From NCBI GenBank assembly GCA_046729855.1, contig JBKPHM010000095.1:1-10980 (forward strand): DNA of 10,980 nucleotides. The letters run 5' to 3'. Numbering within the stretch: position 1 is the first letter of the stretch; every line of letters starts with the position of its first letter. Below the pieces are notes generated by a model. That model had not been told where the DNA came from. It searched no databases and saw only the letters and a list, made by a program, of their open reading frames with translations. This DNA is from DATHSY01 sp046729855. GTDB taxonomy: Bacteria > Actinomycetota > UBA4738 > HRBIN12. A program made the translations under genes and the position numbers. This document shows, one piece after another, positions 1 through 6,019 of the stretch.

Positions 1-10
1 GGTCCCTCCA

Positions 11-424
11 CTAGAGGTCGTCGGCGAAGTCCCACGCGCGGACGTGGCCCGGCTCGAGCCTGATCAACGTGTCGTCCCCGGCGCTCGCAGCGTACGCCCC
101 GCCCTGCTCGGCGCCGAGGTACCGCACAGCGATCTCTCGCACGACGTCGCGCTCGGCAGGGCCGAGCACGGCTCGGCCCTTCAGCTCGATCCCGCGATAC
201 GGGGGCTCATGCTCGTAGACGAGCATCGTCGCCCGCGGATCGTTCCGCAGGTGCCTCGCCTTCACGTCGTCTCCGCCCGTCACAACTTCGAAGCCACCGT
301 CGCGCCAACGGTGCCAGACTGGCGAGAGAAGCACCTCGCCACTCGGCCGGTAGGTCGCGAGAACCGCGACGAGCGGCCGCGCGAGTAGCCCGTCGAGGTC
401 GTCTGGACGTAGATGCTTTCGCAT
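11..424 (-). CDS. PPOX-class (F420/FMN-dependent) split-barrel oxidoreductase
   Basis: A 137-residue protein of the pyridoxamine 5'-phosphate oxidase-like split-barrel superfamily, probably cytosolic and binding F420 or FMN. The order of motifs is typical: a first strand VAVLATYRPSGE (residues 19-30), SPVWHRW (34-40) on the flavin-facing sheet, then a cofactor-phosphate stretch around VKARHLRNDPRATMLVY (54-70). PPYRGIELKGRAV (75-87) follows, and the C-terminus is RLEPGHVRAWDF (122-133). Length is normal for the small PPOX F420-dependent group (about 130-150 residues). The frame stays open upstream of 424, but that extension is low-complexity Arg/Pro/Ser sequence with no family match. The start at 424 is supported by a TACAAT box just upstream. 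The substrate cannot be deduced. Fold assignment is confident; F420 rather than FMN is an inference from the actinobacterial setting. Confidence 0.87.
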   Translation of the reverse strand: MRKHLRPDDLDGLLARPLVAVLATYRPSGEVLLSPVWHRWRDGGFEVVTGGDDVKARHLRNDPRATMLVYEHEPPYRGIELKGRAVLGPAERDVVREIAVRYLGAEQGGAYAASAGDDTLIRLEPGHVRAWDFADDL

Positions 425-433
425 GCCGCAGCG

Positions 434-439
434 ATTGTA
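434..439 (-). promoter_or_regulatory. Probable -10 box (TACAAT) of a leaderless or near-leaderless promoter
   Basis: On the minus strand TACAAT lies nine bases before the ATG at 424, so transcription would begin at or within a few bases of the start codon. No Shine-Dalgarno sequence is present, which agrees with leaderless expression, common in actinobacteria. No good -35 hexamer is seen. A short inverted repeat, TCTCC-ACGC-GGAGA (447-460), lies just upstream where a repressor or activator could bind. Confidence 0.45.
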
Positions 440-822
440 GGTGAAGTCTCCACGCGGAGATATCCACAAAGAGCTCAGCCACCGTTCGCCACTGTTTGTT
501 GCCAGGCGCAACGTGGTGAAGAGGTCGATCCGGCGACGCCGCGGCCTCGCCCGGATCAGGCTGAGACCCGCCGACGGGGCTGATAGGTTGCCTGCGCGCG
601 ATGGGAGCGAAGCCGACACAGCCACCGCGGCGACAGCCCGGACGCCTGCGTCCAGCGGTTCCAAGGAGATCGTCCGGGCCTGGCCAACGCGACCCGCCAC
701 TCCCATACGTCACGACGGAGTCGGCGGGACAGAGTGCGTTCGACGACGTCACGCGGCTCAACGGAGTTCGCGCTCCGCCATGATGCGGCGCTCAACCAGC
801 CACGATCTCGGCTTGGGGGACT

Positions 823-839
823 TCACCCGTAGCGGGTGA
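823..839. promoter_or_regulatory. 17-bp palindrome upstream of the MFS gene, candidate operator
   Basis: TCACCCG-TAG-CGGGTGA has perfect 7-bp arms and a 3-bp centre, ending 82 bp before the GTG start of the exporter. No T-tract follows it on either strand, so it is not an obvious terminator. The size and symmetry suit a dimeric regulator. Its sequence is nearly the same as the terminator stem at 2347-2363 on the other side of the exporter gene. Confidence 0.45.
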
Positions 840-921
840 TGAAGCGGCGGTTCGGGGGCAAGCATCATCATCGCGGGCGCACCGGTGAGATCTCCAGCAG
901 ACGACGGATGACGATGGGCAG

Positions 922-2340
922 GTGACGATGGCTGAGACTGCATCGGGTCGCCCGTCACCCGCTCTCCGACGCGTGCTCGTTCCGCTCGCTCTCGCCCAGT
1001 TCATCTGTTCATTCGCCGGCTCGAACATGAACGTGATGATCAACGACATCAGCGAGGACTTGAACACGACCGTGCAGGGCGTGCAGATCGTGATCACGCT
1101 CTTCCTGTTGGTCATGGCAGCACTGATGATTCCCGGCGGAAAGCTGACCGACCGTTACGGCCGAATATCACTGTTTAGACTGGGCCTGGTCGTGTACGGG
1201 GTCGGCGCGCTGCTGAGCGCGATCGCTCCGGGTCTCGGTCTTCTCATCATCGGCAACTCAATCTTGGAGGGCGTCGGGACCGCGCTCCTGATCCCCCCCG
1301 TCTATATCCTCACGACGCTGCTGTTCACGGGGATCGCCGCGCGCGCTCGCGCGTTCGGCGCGATCAGCGCAGCGGGAGGTGTCGGCGCCGCTGCAGGGCC
1401 ACTGATCGGCGGCCTGATCACGTCGGCCATCAGCTGGCGCGCCGCGTTCGTCTTCCAAGCGCTCATCATCGCGACGATCGTCTGGCTGAGCCGCCAGATC
1501 GACGACCCGCTCCCAGCGGATCCGACGCGTCCCTTCGATACCGGCGGAGCGGTCCTGTCGGCCGCCGGACTCGTCCTGCTTGTGATGGGCATCTTGGCCG
1601 CGGATAACAACGGCTGGCTGATGCTCGGACTGATCACCGCTGGCGCAATCATCCTGGCATGGTTCTTCCTGTCTATGCGCGCGAAGGAACGTGCGGGCAA
1701 GGAGGCGTTGCTCTCGATCGCTCTATTCCGTAATCGGACGGCCAACCTCGGCCTTGTCACTCAGAACACCCAGTGGCTGATACTAATGGGGGCGTCGTTC
1801 ACGATAGCGGCATATCTGCAGGTCGTGCGCGGTTACGATGCCATCGCGACCGGTGTGATCTTCACAGCGGCCACGGTGGGACTGCTGTTGTCGTCGCTCG
1901 GCGCGGAGCGGTTCGCGAAACGGCGCGCGCAGCGGACGCTGATCATCGTGGGTTTCGTCGTCACCATCGTCGGGATCGCGGTCCTCGTCGCGATGGCGAG
2001 CGTCTCGACGAGCGCGTGGGCGCTCGCGCCCGGGCTGTTCCTGCTCGGTTTCGGTATCGGCGGCATGCTGACCCCGTCCGTCAACATCGTGCAGTCGAGC
2101 TTCGGTGAGGATATGCAGGGCGAGATCTCTGGGCTGTCGCGCAGCGTGTCCAACCTCGGCTCGTCGCTCGGAACCGCGATCGCGGGAACTATCCTCGTCG
2201 CCGGGCTCAGCAAGGGTGCATACGCCGCAGCGATGATCGCCCTCGCGGCCATCGGGGTCGTCGGCCTGACGGCCGCGGCCTTCATTCCTCGACGCCCGAC
2301 TCCGATCCCCGCCTCCGTCGGCATCGCGGGCGACCGCTGA
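922..2340 (+). CDS. DHA2-type MFS drug/multidrug exporter (14 TM)
   Basis: A 472-residue inner-membrane transporter of the major facilitator superfamily, EmrB/QacA-like (DHA2) proton antiporter type. About fourteen hydrophobic segments can be drawn (roughly residues 17-37, 54-71, 83-104, 107-133, 145-168, 173-190, 207-226, 232-251, 284-300, 307-326, 337-360, 366-388, 408-427, 432-455). Motif A of the MFS, GGKLTDRYGR, lies at 72-81 in the loop after TM2. The antiporter motif C region is GGVGAAAGPLIGG (152-164) in TM5. The usual TM1 aspartate (LDxTIVNVAL) is absent: TM1 reads SNMNVMINDI, so coupling may differ from classical QacA. Start is GTG 922; ATG 928 two codons later is an equally good choice, since the purine-rich stretch before it fits both. 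The gene has its own terminator and no co-oriented partner, so it is probably monocistronic. Exported substrate unknown. Confidence 0.9.
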   Translation: MTMAETASGRPSPALRRVLVPLALAQFICSFAGSNMNVMINDISEDLNTTVQGVQIVITLFLLVMAALMIPGGKLTDRYGRISLFRLGLVVYGVGALLSAIAPGLGLLIIGNSILEGVGTALLIPPVYILTTLLFTGIAARARAFGAISAAGGVGAAAGPLIGGLITSAISWRAAFVFQALIIATIVWLSRQIDDPLPADPTRPFDTGGAVLSAAGLVLLVMGILAADNNGWLMLGLITAGAIILAWFFLSMRAKERAGKEALLSIALFRNRTANLGLVTQNTQWLILMGASFTIAAYLQVVRGYDAIATGVIFTAATVGLLLSSLGAERFAKRRAQRTLIIVGFVVTIVGIAVLVAMASVSTSAWALAPGLFLLGFGIGGMLTPSVNIVQSSFGEDMQGEISGLSRSVSNLGSSLGTAIAGTILVAGLSKGAYAAAMIALAAIGVVGLTAAAFIPRRPTPIPASVGIAGDR

Positions 2341-2346
2341 GGTTTT

Positions 2347-2370
2347 TCACTCGATCCGAGTGATTTCTCT
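2347..2370 (+). terminator. Intrinsic terminator of the MFS gene
   Basis: Starts seven bases after the MFS stop codon. TCACTCG-ATC-CGAGTGA gives a perfect 7-bp stem with a 3-base loop and is followed at once by TTTCTCT on the plus strand. The short stem and mixed T/C tail make it moderate rather than strong. Confidence 0.65.
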
Positions 2371-2429
2371 CTCGAGGGGCGCTCGGCCCATGGACGTGGG
2401 CTAGGCTCGGTCGGTGGAGGCATACGGGG

Positions 2430-2451
2430 GTGTCGACCTGTAGGCCGACAC
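2430..2451. promoter_or_regulatory. 22-bp imperfect palindrome, candidate operator
   Basis: GTGTCGACCTG and TAGGCCGACAC are mirror halves matching at 9 of 11 positions, with no spacer. The lack of a loop argues for a protein-binding DNA palindrome rather than an RNA hairpin. It sits immediately before the propeller-gene remnant and overlaps an in-frame TAG (2441-2443), so it may belong to sequence inserted there or left after the 5' end was lost. Confidence 0.3.
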
Positions 2452-2970
2452 GCTCGTCGGCGCGGCCCATCTGCCCCGTCCGCCGTCGAGGATCGAGGTC
2501 CCGGCGGCCGTCCAGCTGACGACCGGCGGCGACAGCTATCCGCAGTACTCGCCTGACGGAATGCAGGTCGTCTTCATGCGGACGAAGCCCGGCATCCAAC
2601 CGAGCGGCGCCGGCGCTCTGTTCGTCGTCGGCGCCGATGGCGGAAGAGCTGAGCGGATCACGCCGTGGGGAAGCGCTTTCCTCGATCAGGCGTGGTCACC
2701 GGACGGACGGTGGATCACGTTCGAACGGCCGTATGGAGAGCTCTATCTCGTCCGCCCCGACGCCTCGGACCTTCACGCCATCCCCGTCCAGCTTCCCACC
2801 GGCGCGGGTGCGGAGACCCCTTCTTGGTCGGCGGTCGGGCGATGGATCGTGTTCTCCTTCATGCGCAAGGCCGATCGAACATCTTCGCCGTGCGCCCGGA
2901 TGGTACGGGCCTGCGGCGGATCACCTCGGCAACCGAGGGCGACCTCGCCTCGCCTGACTGGCCTCCATAA
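2444..2970 (+). pseudogene. TolB/PD40-type beta-propeller gene remnant (no start, one frameshift)
   Basis: Encodes consecutive PD40 (WD40-like) blades, as in TolB-related periplasmic or secreted propellers. Blade signatures are YPQYSPDGMQVVF, then QAWSPDGRWITFER with ELYLVRPDASDLHAI, then PSWSAVGRWIVFSF, and after a frame change SNIFAVRPDGTGLRRIT ending in SPDWPP and TAA 2968-2970. The first two and a half blades read in the frame of ATG 2561. The last part reads in a different frame, so one base has been lost near 2860-2880. Upstream, the homology continues past ATG 2561 (VQLTTGGDSYPQ) to a TAG at 2441 with no ATG or GTG start, and ATG 2561 falls inside a blade, so the 5' end is missing. Full proteins of this type usually have six or more blades; about three remain. 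A single sequencing error could explain the frameshift but not the missing front. Confidence 0.75.
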
Positions 2971-3108
2971 CGCGCCGTTCCGGCGCCGCCCGAACTTCTC
3001 TCCGGTGTCGAGGCGGCGACCCGACCCCCCGTGGCGCTGCGCCTGCTGGACACCCAGCGCCGCACCGGTCCCGACAACTTCCTCCTGCGCTACGAGGTGG
3101 CCGGCTGA
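2971..3108 (+). pseudogene. Unassigned C-terminal coding tail after the propeller remnant
   Basis: In the same frame as the last propeller blade, just past its TAA, an open stretch of 45 codons ends in TGA 3106-3108. Its end (PVALRLLDTQRRTGPDNFLLRYEVAG) has the amino-acid balance of real protein, unlike the random open frames around it, but it has no start codon and I do not recognise the family. It may be the end of another truncated gene, or of the same gene if the TAA is a mutation. It stops 17 bp short of the convergent DUF899 gene. Confidence 0.3.
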
Positions 3109-3125
3109 ACCCGATCCCGCGCGCG

Positions 3126-3872
3126 TCACTCGCCGTCGTACTCGTCGTGGCGACGGAGCCAGAGCTGCCACGCCTCGCCTTCGGCGCGACCCTTCGGTGC
3201 GTGGTCGAGGATCAGGTAGTAGCCCATGACGAACTCCAATCCACGCCACGTCGTCGAGTACGTGTGGTAGACGGTGCCGTCATCGTGCACGAACGTGCTG
3301 AACCCAGGGCTCTCGGTGAGGTATCCAACGACATCGGTGCCGGTCGAGCGGGCGTTCTGTTCGACGATCGGCGGTAGCCCGCTCTCCGTCATCAGCGCCA
3401 CGGCCTCGCGGCCCTGTTCGGCCGTGTGCGAGAAGCCAAGGTCGAAGTTGAAGTCGGTGCGCGCCGAGGAGACCCAGGGGAAGCGCCAGCCCATGCGGCG
3501 CTTGTAGGCCTGCAGCTTCTCAAGCGGTGCCTGCGAGACGAAGGCGAACGTCACGTCACGCGCGTGCAGGTGCGGTAGCACGCCGTCGACGACGTCGGCG
3601 ATCGACGAATTCACCGGGTCACCAGCCTCGTAGCTCGGACCGAACATGAAGTGGTAGACGAGCAGCTGGGATCGTCCCGCGAACAGCTCGGCGAGCGTCT
3701 GCTCGCCGTCATCCGTGTCGAAGCGATACTCCTTCTCCACCGGCACCCACGGCAGGTCGCGTCGTTGCTGCGCGATCTCGTCGCCGAGCCTGGTCTGCTC
3801 CTTCTCGCGCACGAGCAGCTGCTCGCGTGCGGCGAGCCACTCCTCACGTGTTCCGATGTTGTGTGGGGTCAT
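3126..3872 (-). CDS. DUF899 thioredoxin-fold protein, cysteine-less
   Basis: A 248-residue DUF899 protein (AhpC/thioredoxin-like fold, cytosolic, function not established). The family outline is clear: EEWLAAREQLLVREKEQTR (10-28), RRDLPWVPVEKEYRFDT (37-53), LFAGRSQLLVYHFMFGP (63-79), DVTFAFVSQAPLEKLQAYKRRMGWRFPWVSS (106-136), DFNFDLGFS (140-148) and the C-terminal FSTFVHDDGTVYHTYSTTWRG (191-211). Where most members have a GCPxCS motif after the FMFGP strand, this one reads AGDPVNSSIAD (83-93), and there is no cysteine anywhere in the protein. A thiol-disulfide role is therefore excluded. The start is set by a strong AAGGAG (complement of 3880-3885) seven bases upstream. It lies 29 bp after the SDR stop and is the second gene of that operon. 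Confidence 0.9.
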   Translation of the reverse strand: MTPHNIGTREEWLAAREQLLVREKEQTRLGDEIAQQRRDLPWVPVEKEYRFDTDDGEQTLAELFAGRSQLLVYHFMFGPSYEAGDPVNSSIADVVDGVLPHLHARDVTFAFVSQAPLEKLQAYKRRMGWRFPWVSSARTDFNFDLGFSHTAEQGREAVALMTESGLPPIVEQNARSTGTDVVGYLTESPGFSTFVHDDGTVYHTYSTTWRGLEFVMGYYLILDHAPKGRAEGEAWQLWLRRHDEYDGE

Positions 3873-3901
3873 CGTTCTTCTCCTTGCGTCTGTCGGCAGA
3901 C

Positions 3902-4693
3902 CTAGTCGTCCAGCCGGCCCATGGTCAGATTCACGGTCGTTCCGGTCATCCCGCTCGCCTTGTCGGACGCGACGAAGACCGCCACGTTCGCCATCTCCTC
4001 CAGCGTCATGAGCCGTCGCGGGTGGGCCCTGCTCGCGAGCATCTCCTGCCACTGCTCCCAGGTCATCCCCGATGCCTGGGCGCGGGGCTCGAAGGCGTCC
4101 CTGATCGTGCTCGTCTCCGGCATGGCGTACGGCCGCAGGCCGACCACGCGGATGCCCTGCGGTGCAAGCTCGACCGAGAGATCGCGCGTGAGCGCCTCCT
4201 TGGCCGCCTGCGCCGGGCCGTAGCCGCCAACCAACGGGATGCCCTCCCGCGAGTGGGTCGCCGTGACGGTCATGATCACGCCCGACTTCCGCGGGGCCAT
4301 GTGTCGTGCGGCCAGGCGCGCGGTCAGGAAGTACGACGTCACGAGGGTGGAGATCGGAAGGGAGAACAGCTCGGCATCCAAGTCGGCCAGCGGGACGCCC
4401 AGGATCGTCGCGTTCGGGATGCCGACCGCGTTGAACGAGATGTCGACGCGGCCGACCTTGTCGACCGCGGACCGGAGGTGCGCGTCCACGGCCCGCTCGT
4501 CGAGGGCGTCGACCTCCGCCGCCTCGGCCGATCCGTCGGCGGCGACGATCTCCTTGGCGATGAGTTCGACGGGCGCCAGGGACCGTCCCGTAAGGAACAC
4601 GTTGGCCCCCTCGGACGCAAAGGCGCGCGCGACGGCACCGCCGATCCCTCCTCCGGCTCCGTAGATCACGGCAACCTTGTCCTTCAGCAACAT
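3902..4693 (-). CDS. Short-chain dehydrogenase/reductase (SDR) with altered catalytic residues
   Basis: A 263-residue Rossmann-fold protein of the SDR superfamily. The NAD(P)-binding glycine motif is YGAGGGIGGA (11-20); TGRS (35-38) and the acidic VDAL (61-64) follow at the usual places, and NAVG (88-91) stands for NNAG. The C-terminus TGTTVNLTMGR (250-260) is typical of classical SDRs. The active site is not. Tyr158 is present but the lysine four residues on is Gln162 (YGPAQAAK; next Lys is 165). The position usually held by the catalytic serine is Ala/Thr in VTATHS (143-148), with Ser148 too close to Tyr158. The alpha-4 asparagine is Ser/Thr (around 115-116). The fold is confident but the reaction is not; it may be a divergent reductase or a non-catalytic ligand sensor. 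The start is fixed by AGGAGGAG seven bases upstream of ATG 4693. First gene of a two-gene operon. Confidence 0.9.
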   Translation of the reverse strand: MLLKDKVAVIYGAGGGIGGAVARAFASEGANVFLTGRSLAPVELIAKEIVAADGSAEAAEVDALDERAVDAHLRSAVDKVGRVDISFNAVGIPNATILGVPLADLDAELFSLPISTLVTSYFLTARLAARHMAPRKSGVIMTVTATHSREGIPLVGGYGPAQAAKEALTRDLSVELAPQGIRVVGLRPYAMPETSTIRDAFEPRAQASGMTWEQWQEMLASRAHPRRLMTLEEMANVAVFVASDKASGMTGTTVNLTMGRLDD

Positions 4694-4986
4694 GTCTGTC
4701 TCCTCCTGTTCTGCGTGGTCACACCGCACCCATGTCCATCCCGTCCCTCAGCTGGGCCGCGACCACCAGGGAGAACGGCCACGAGTCCGAGGGTCGCCGC
4801 CGGGGCGACCTGACGCCACGAGGGGGAAATACAGGTCATCGAGATGTGGTTCGTCCAGTGCGTACGGTTGAAGCTTCCTGTTCGGGTAGACACCGGGGCC
4901 GAGTGGAACTGGGCGGTCGCCGGGAGCCGACTCCCGACGGAACGAGGAGATTCGGGTTCGAGACTGATGGGAGGGGGGTGCAGCGC
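4694..4986. other. Divergent intergenic region between the SDR operon and the sigma-factor gene
   Basis: 293 bp must hold both promoters. The right end carries GGGAGGGGGG (4969-4977) as Shine-Dalgarno for the sigma factor and the left end the SDR Shine-Dalgarno. The sigma-factor reading frame is open back to an ATG at 4732, but its translation there has no resemblance to a sigma factor. GGTCACA (4717-4723) followed by CGTC (4742-4745) recalls the TGTCACA/CGTC promoter described for ECF41 factors, but the spacing is 18 instead of 16. Confidence 0.4.
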
Positions 4987-5985
4987 GTGAGCACGGACCT
5001 CCTGGAGCGGGCCACGGCCGGCGACCAGAACGCCTTCCGGGAGCTCGTCGAGCCGTACCGGTCGGAGCTGCACGTGCACTGCTACCGGATCCTCGGCTCG
5101 ATCCAGGACGCCGAGGACGCCCTGCAGGAGACGCTGCTCGCGGCTTGGCGGGGGCTCAAGGGGTTCGAGCGGCGGGCGTCCCTCCGCACGTGGCTTTACT
5201 CGGTCGCCACCAACCGAGCCCTGAACATGCTCCGGGCCGCGAAGCGGGGACCGCAGGCGGAGCTGCCGATGCCGCCGAACGTCTCGCTGCCCGAGCCGAC
5301 GCGACGGAGCGAGCGAGTGTCGCTCGAGCCGTATCCCGACGTCCTGCTCGACGCCGAACTCGAAAGCCCTCCCGGGCCGGAAGCGCACTACGAGGCGAAG
5401 GAGGCGATCTCGCTGGCCTTCGTGACGGCCCTCCAGCTGCTCCCGGCACGGCAGCGGGCCGTGCTGATCCTGCGCGACGTGCTCGGCTTCCGCGCCGCCG
5501 AGGTCGCCGCGATGCTCGACTCGACCGACGAGTCGGTGACGAGCGCGCTCAAGCGCGCACGAGCGACGCTCGACGGCCGGCCGCGCCCCCAAGCGGCGCC
5601 GCCGCCGGAATCACCGGCCGAGCGGGAGCTCGTGGACCGACTCGCCGCCGCCTTCGAGGCAAACGACGTCGACGCCATCGTCGCCCTCCTGGCCGATGAC
5701 GTGCGACTGGCGATGCCGCCGCTGCCGCTCGAGTACGTCGGTCACGACGAGGCCGCCCGCTTCTACGGGGTCGTCGCCACCCGGCCGGGCCGCCGCCGCC
5801 TGGTACAGACCAGAGCCAACGGCCAGCCGGCGCTCGCGTTCTATTCCCAGGACGTCGATGGAGCCGAGTACGTCGCGACCAGCCTGACCGTGCTCACACT
5901 CGCCGGCAACAGCTTCGTCGCCCTCGACCGCTTCGACGCGGGCGTGCTCCCGCATTTCGGGCTTCCCCGAATCCTGCCAACCTGA
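4987..5985 (+). CDS. ECF sigma-70 factor with C-terminal SnoaL-like domain (TIGR02960/SigX5 type)
   Basis: A 332-residue extracytoplasmic-function sigma factor. Region 2 spans about 10-85, with FRELVEPYRSELHVHCYRILGS (17-38), the core-binding DAEDALQETLLAAWRGL (41-57) and -10 recognition around SLRTWLYSVATNRALNMLR (65-83). A linker with LEPYPDVLLD (113-122), characteristic of this subfamily, follows. Region 4 is at about 138-197, with LLPARQRAVLILRDVLGFRAAEVAAML (151-177) as the helix-turn-helix. Residues 213-325 form a SnoaL/NTF2-like domain (VDRLAAAFEANDVDAIVALLADDV onward). Such tails replace the anti-sigma factor and regulate activity by folding on the sigma core, perhaps by sensing a small ligand; this is known for ECF41-type factors. 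GTG 4987 was chosen because GGGAGGGGGG ends nine bases upstream and the homology starts there; GTG 4978 is possible. Divergent from the SDR-DUF899 operon, the likely target. Confidence 0.9.
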   Translation: MSTDLLERATAGDQNAFRELVEPYRSELHVHCYRILGSIQDAEDALQETLLAAWRGLKGFERRASLRTWLYSVATNRALNMLRAAKRGPQAELPMPPNVSLPEPTRRSERVSLEPYPDVLLDAELESPPGPEAHYEAKEAISLAFVTALQLLPARQRAVLILRDVLGFRAAEVAAMLDSTDESVTSALKRARATLDGRPRPQAAPPPESPAERELVDRLAAAFEANDVDAIVALLADDVRLAMPPLPLEYVGHDEAARFYGVVATRPGRRRLVQTRANGQPALAFYSQDVDGAEYVATSLTVLTLAGNSFVALDRFDAGVLPHFGLPRILPT

Positions 5986-6019
5986 TGGAGGCGCCCCGTT
6001 CGACCGCGACGCGGCGGGT

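Larger units (their letters stand above)
425..921. other. 497-bp spacer without a recognisable gene
   Basis: Several frames are open here on both strands, but their translations are rich in Arg, Pro, Ser and Ala with no family signature, as random open frames in GC-rich DNA are. No TetR- or MarR-like regulator, which might be expected next to an exporter, could be recognised. What can be supported is the promoter of the PPOX gene at the left end, a weak inverted repeat GTTGC-CAGGC-GCAAC (498-512), and a strong 17-bp palindrome at 823-839 before the exporter. Confidence 0.5.

Noticed and set aside
425..706. N-terminal extension of the PPOX protein to an ATG at 706
   Set aside because: The added 94 residues are Arg/Pro/Ser-rich without homology, and a good -10 box lies just before the start at 424.
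441..839. A regulator gene in the spacer before the exporter
   Set aside because: All open frames there were read in both directions and none shows a helix-turn-helix or any family motif.
4717..4745. ECF41-like promoter, GGTCACA followed by CGTC
   Set aside because: The spacer is 18 rather than 16 bases, the first base differs, and it would lie about 240 bp from the sigma start. Too weak to list as a promoter.
4945..4975. T-arm-like GGTTCGAGACT suggesting a tRNA
   Set aside because: The flanking arms do not pair, and no acceptor or anticodon stem can be drawn.
4732..4986. Longer sigma factor starting at ATG 4732
   Set aside because: The extra residues do not resemble any sigma region, and a strong Shine-Dalgarno precedes GTG 4987.
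4684..5592. Minus-strand frame of 302 residues opposite the sigma factor
   Set aside because: Antisense shadow of a clearly recognised gene, with Arg/Leu/Pro-rich translation.
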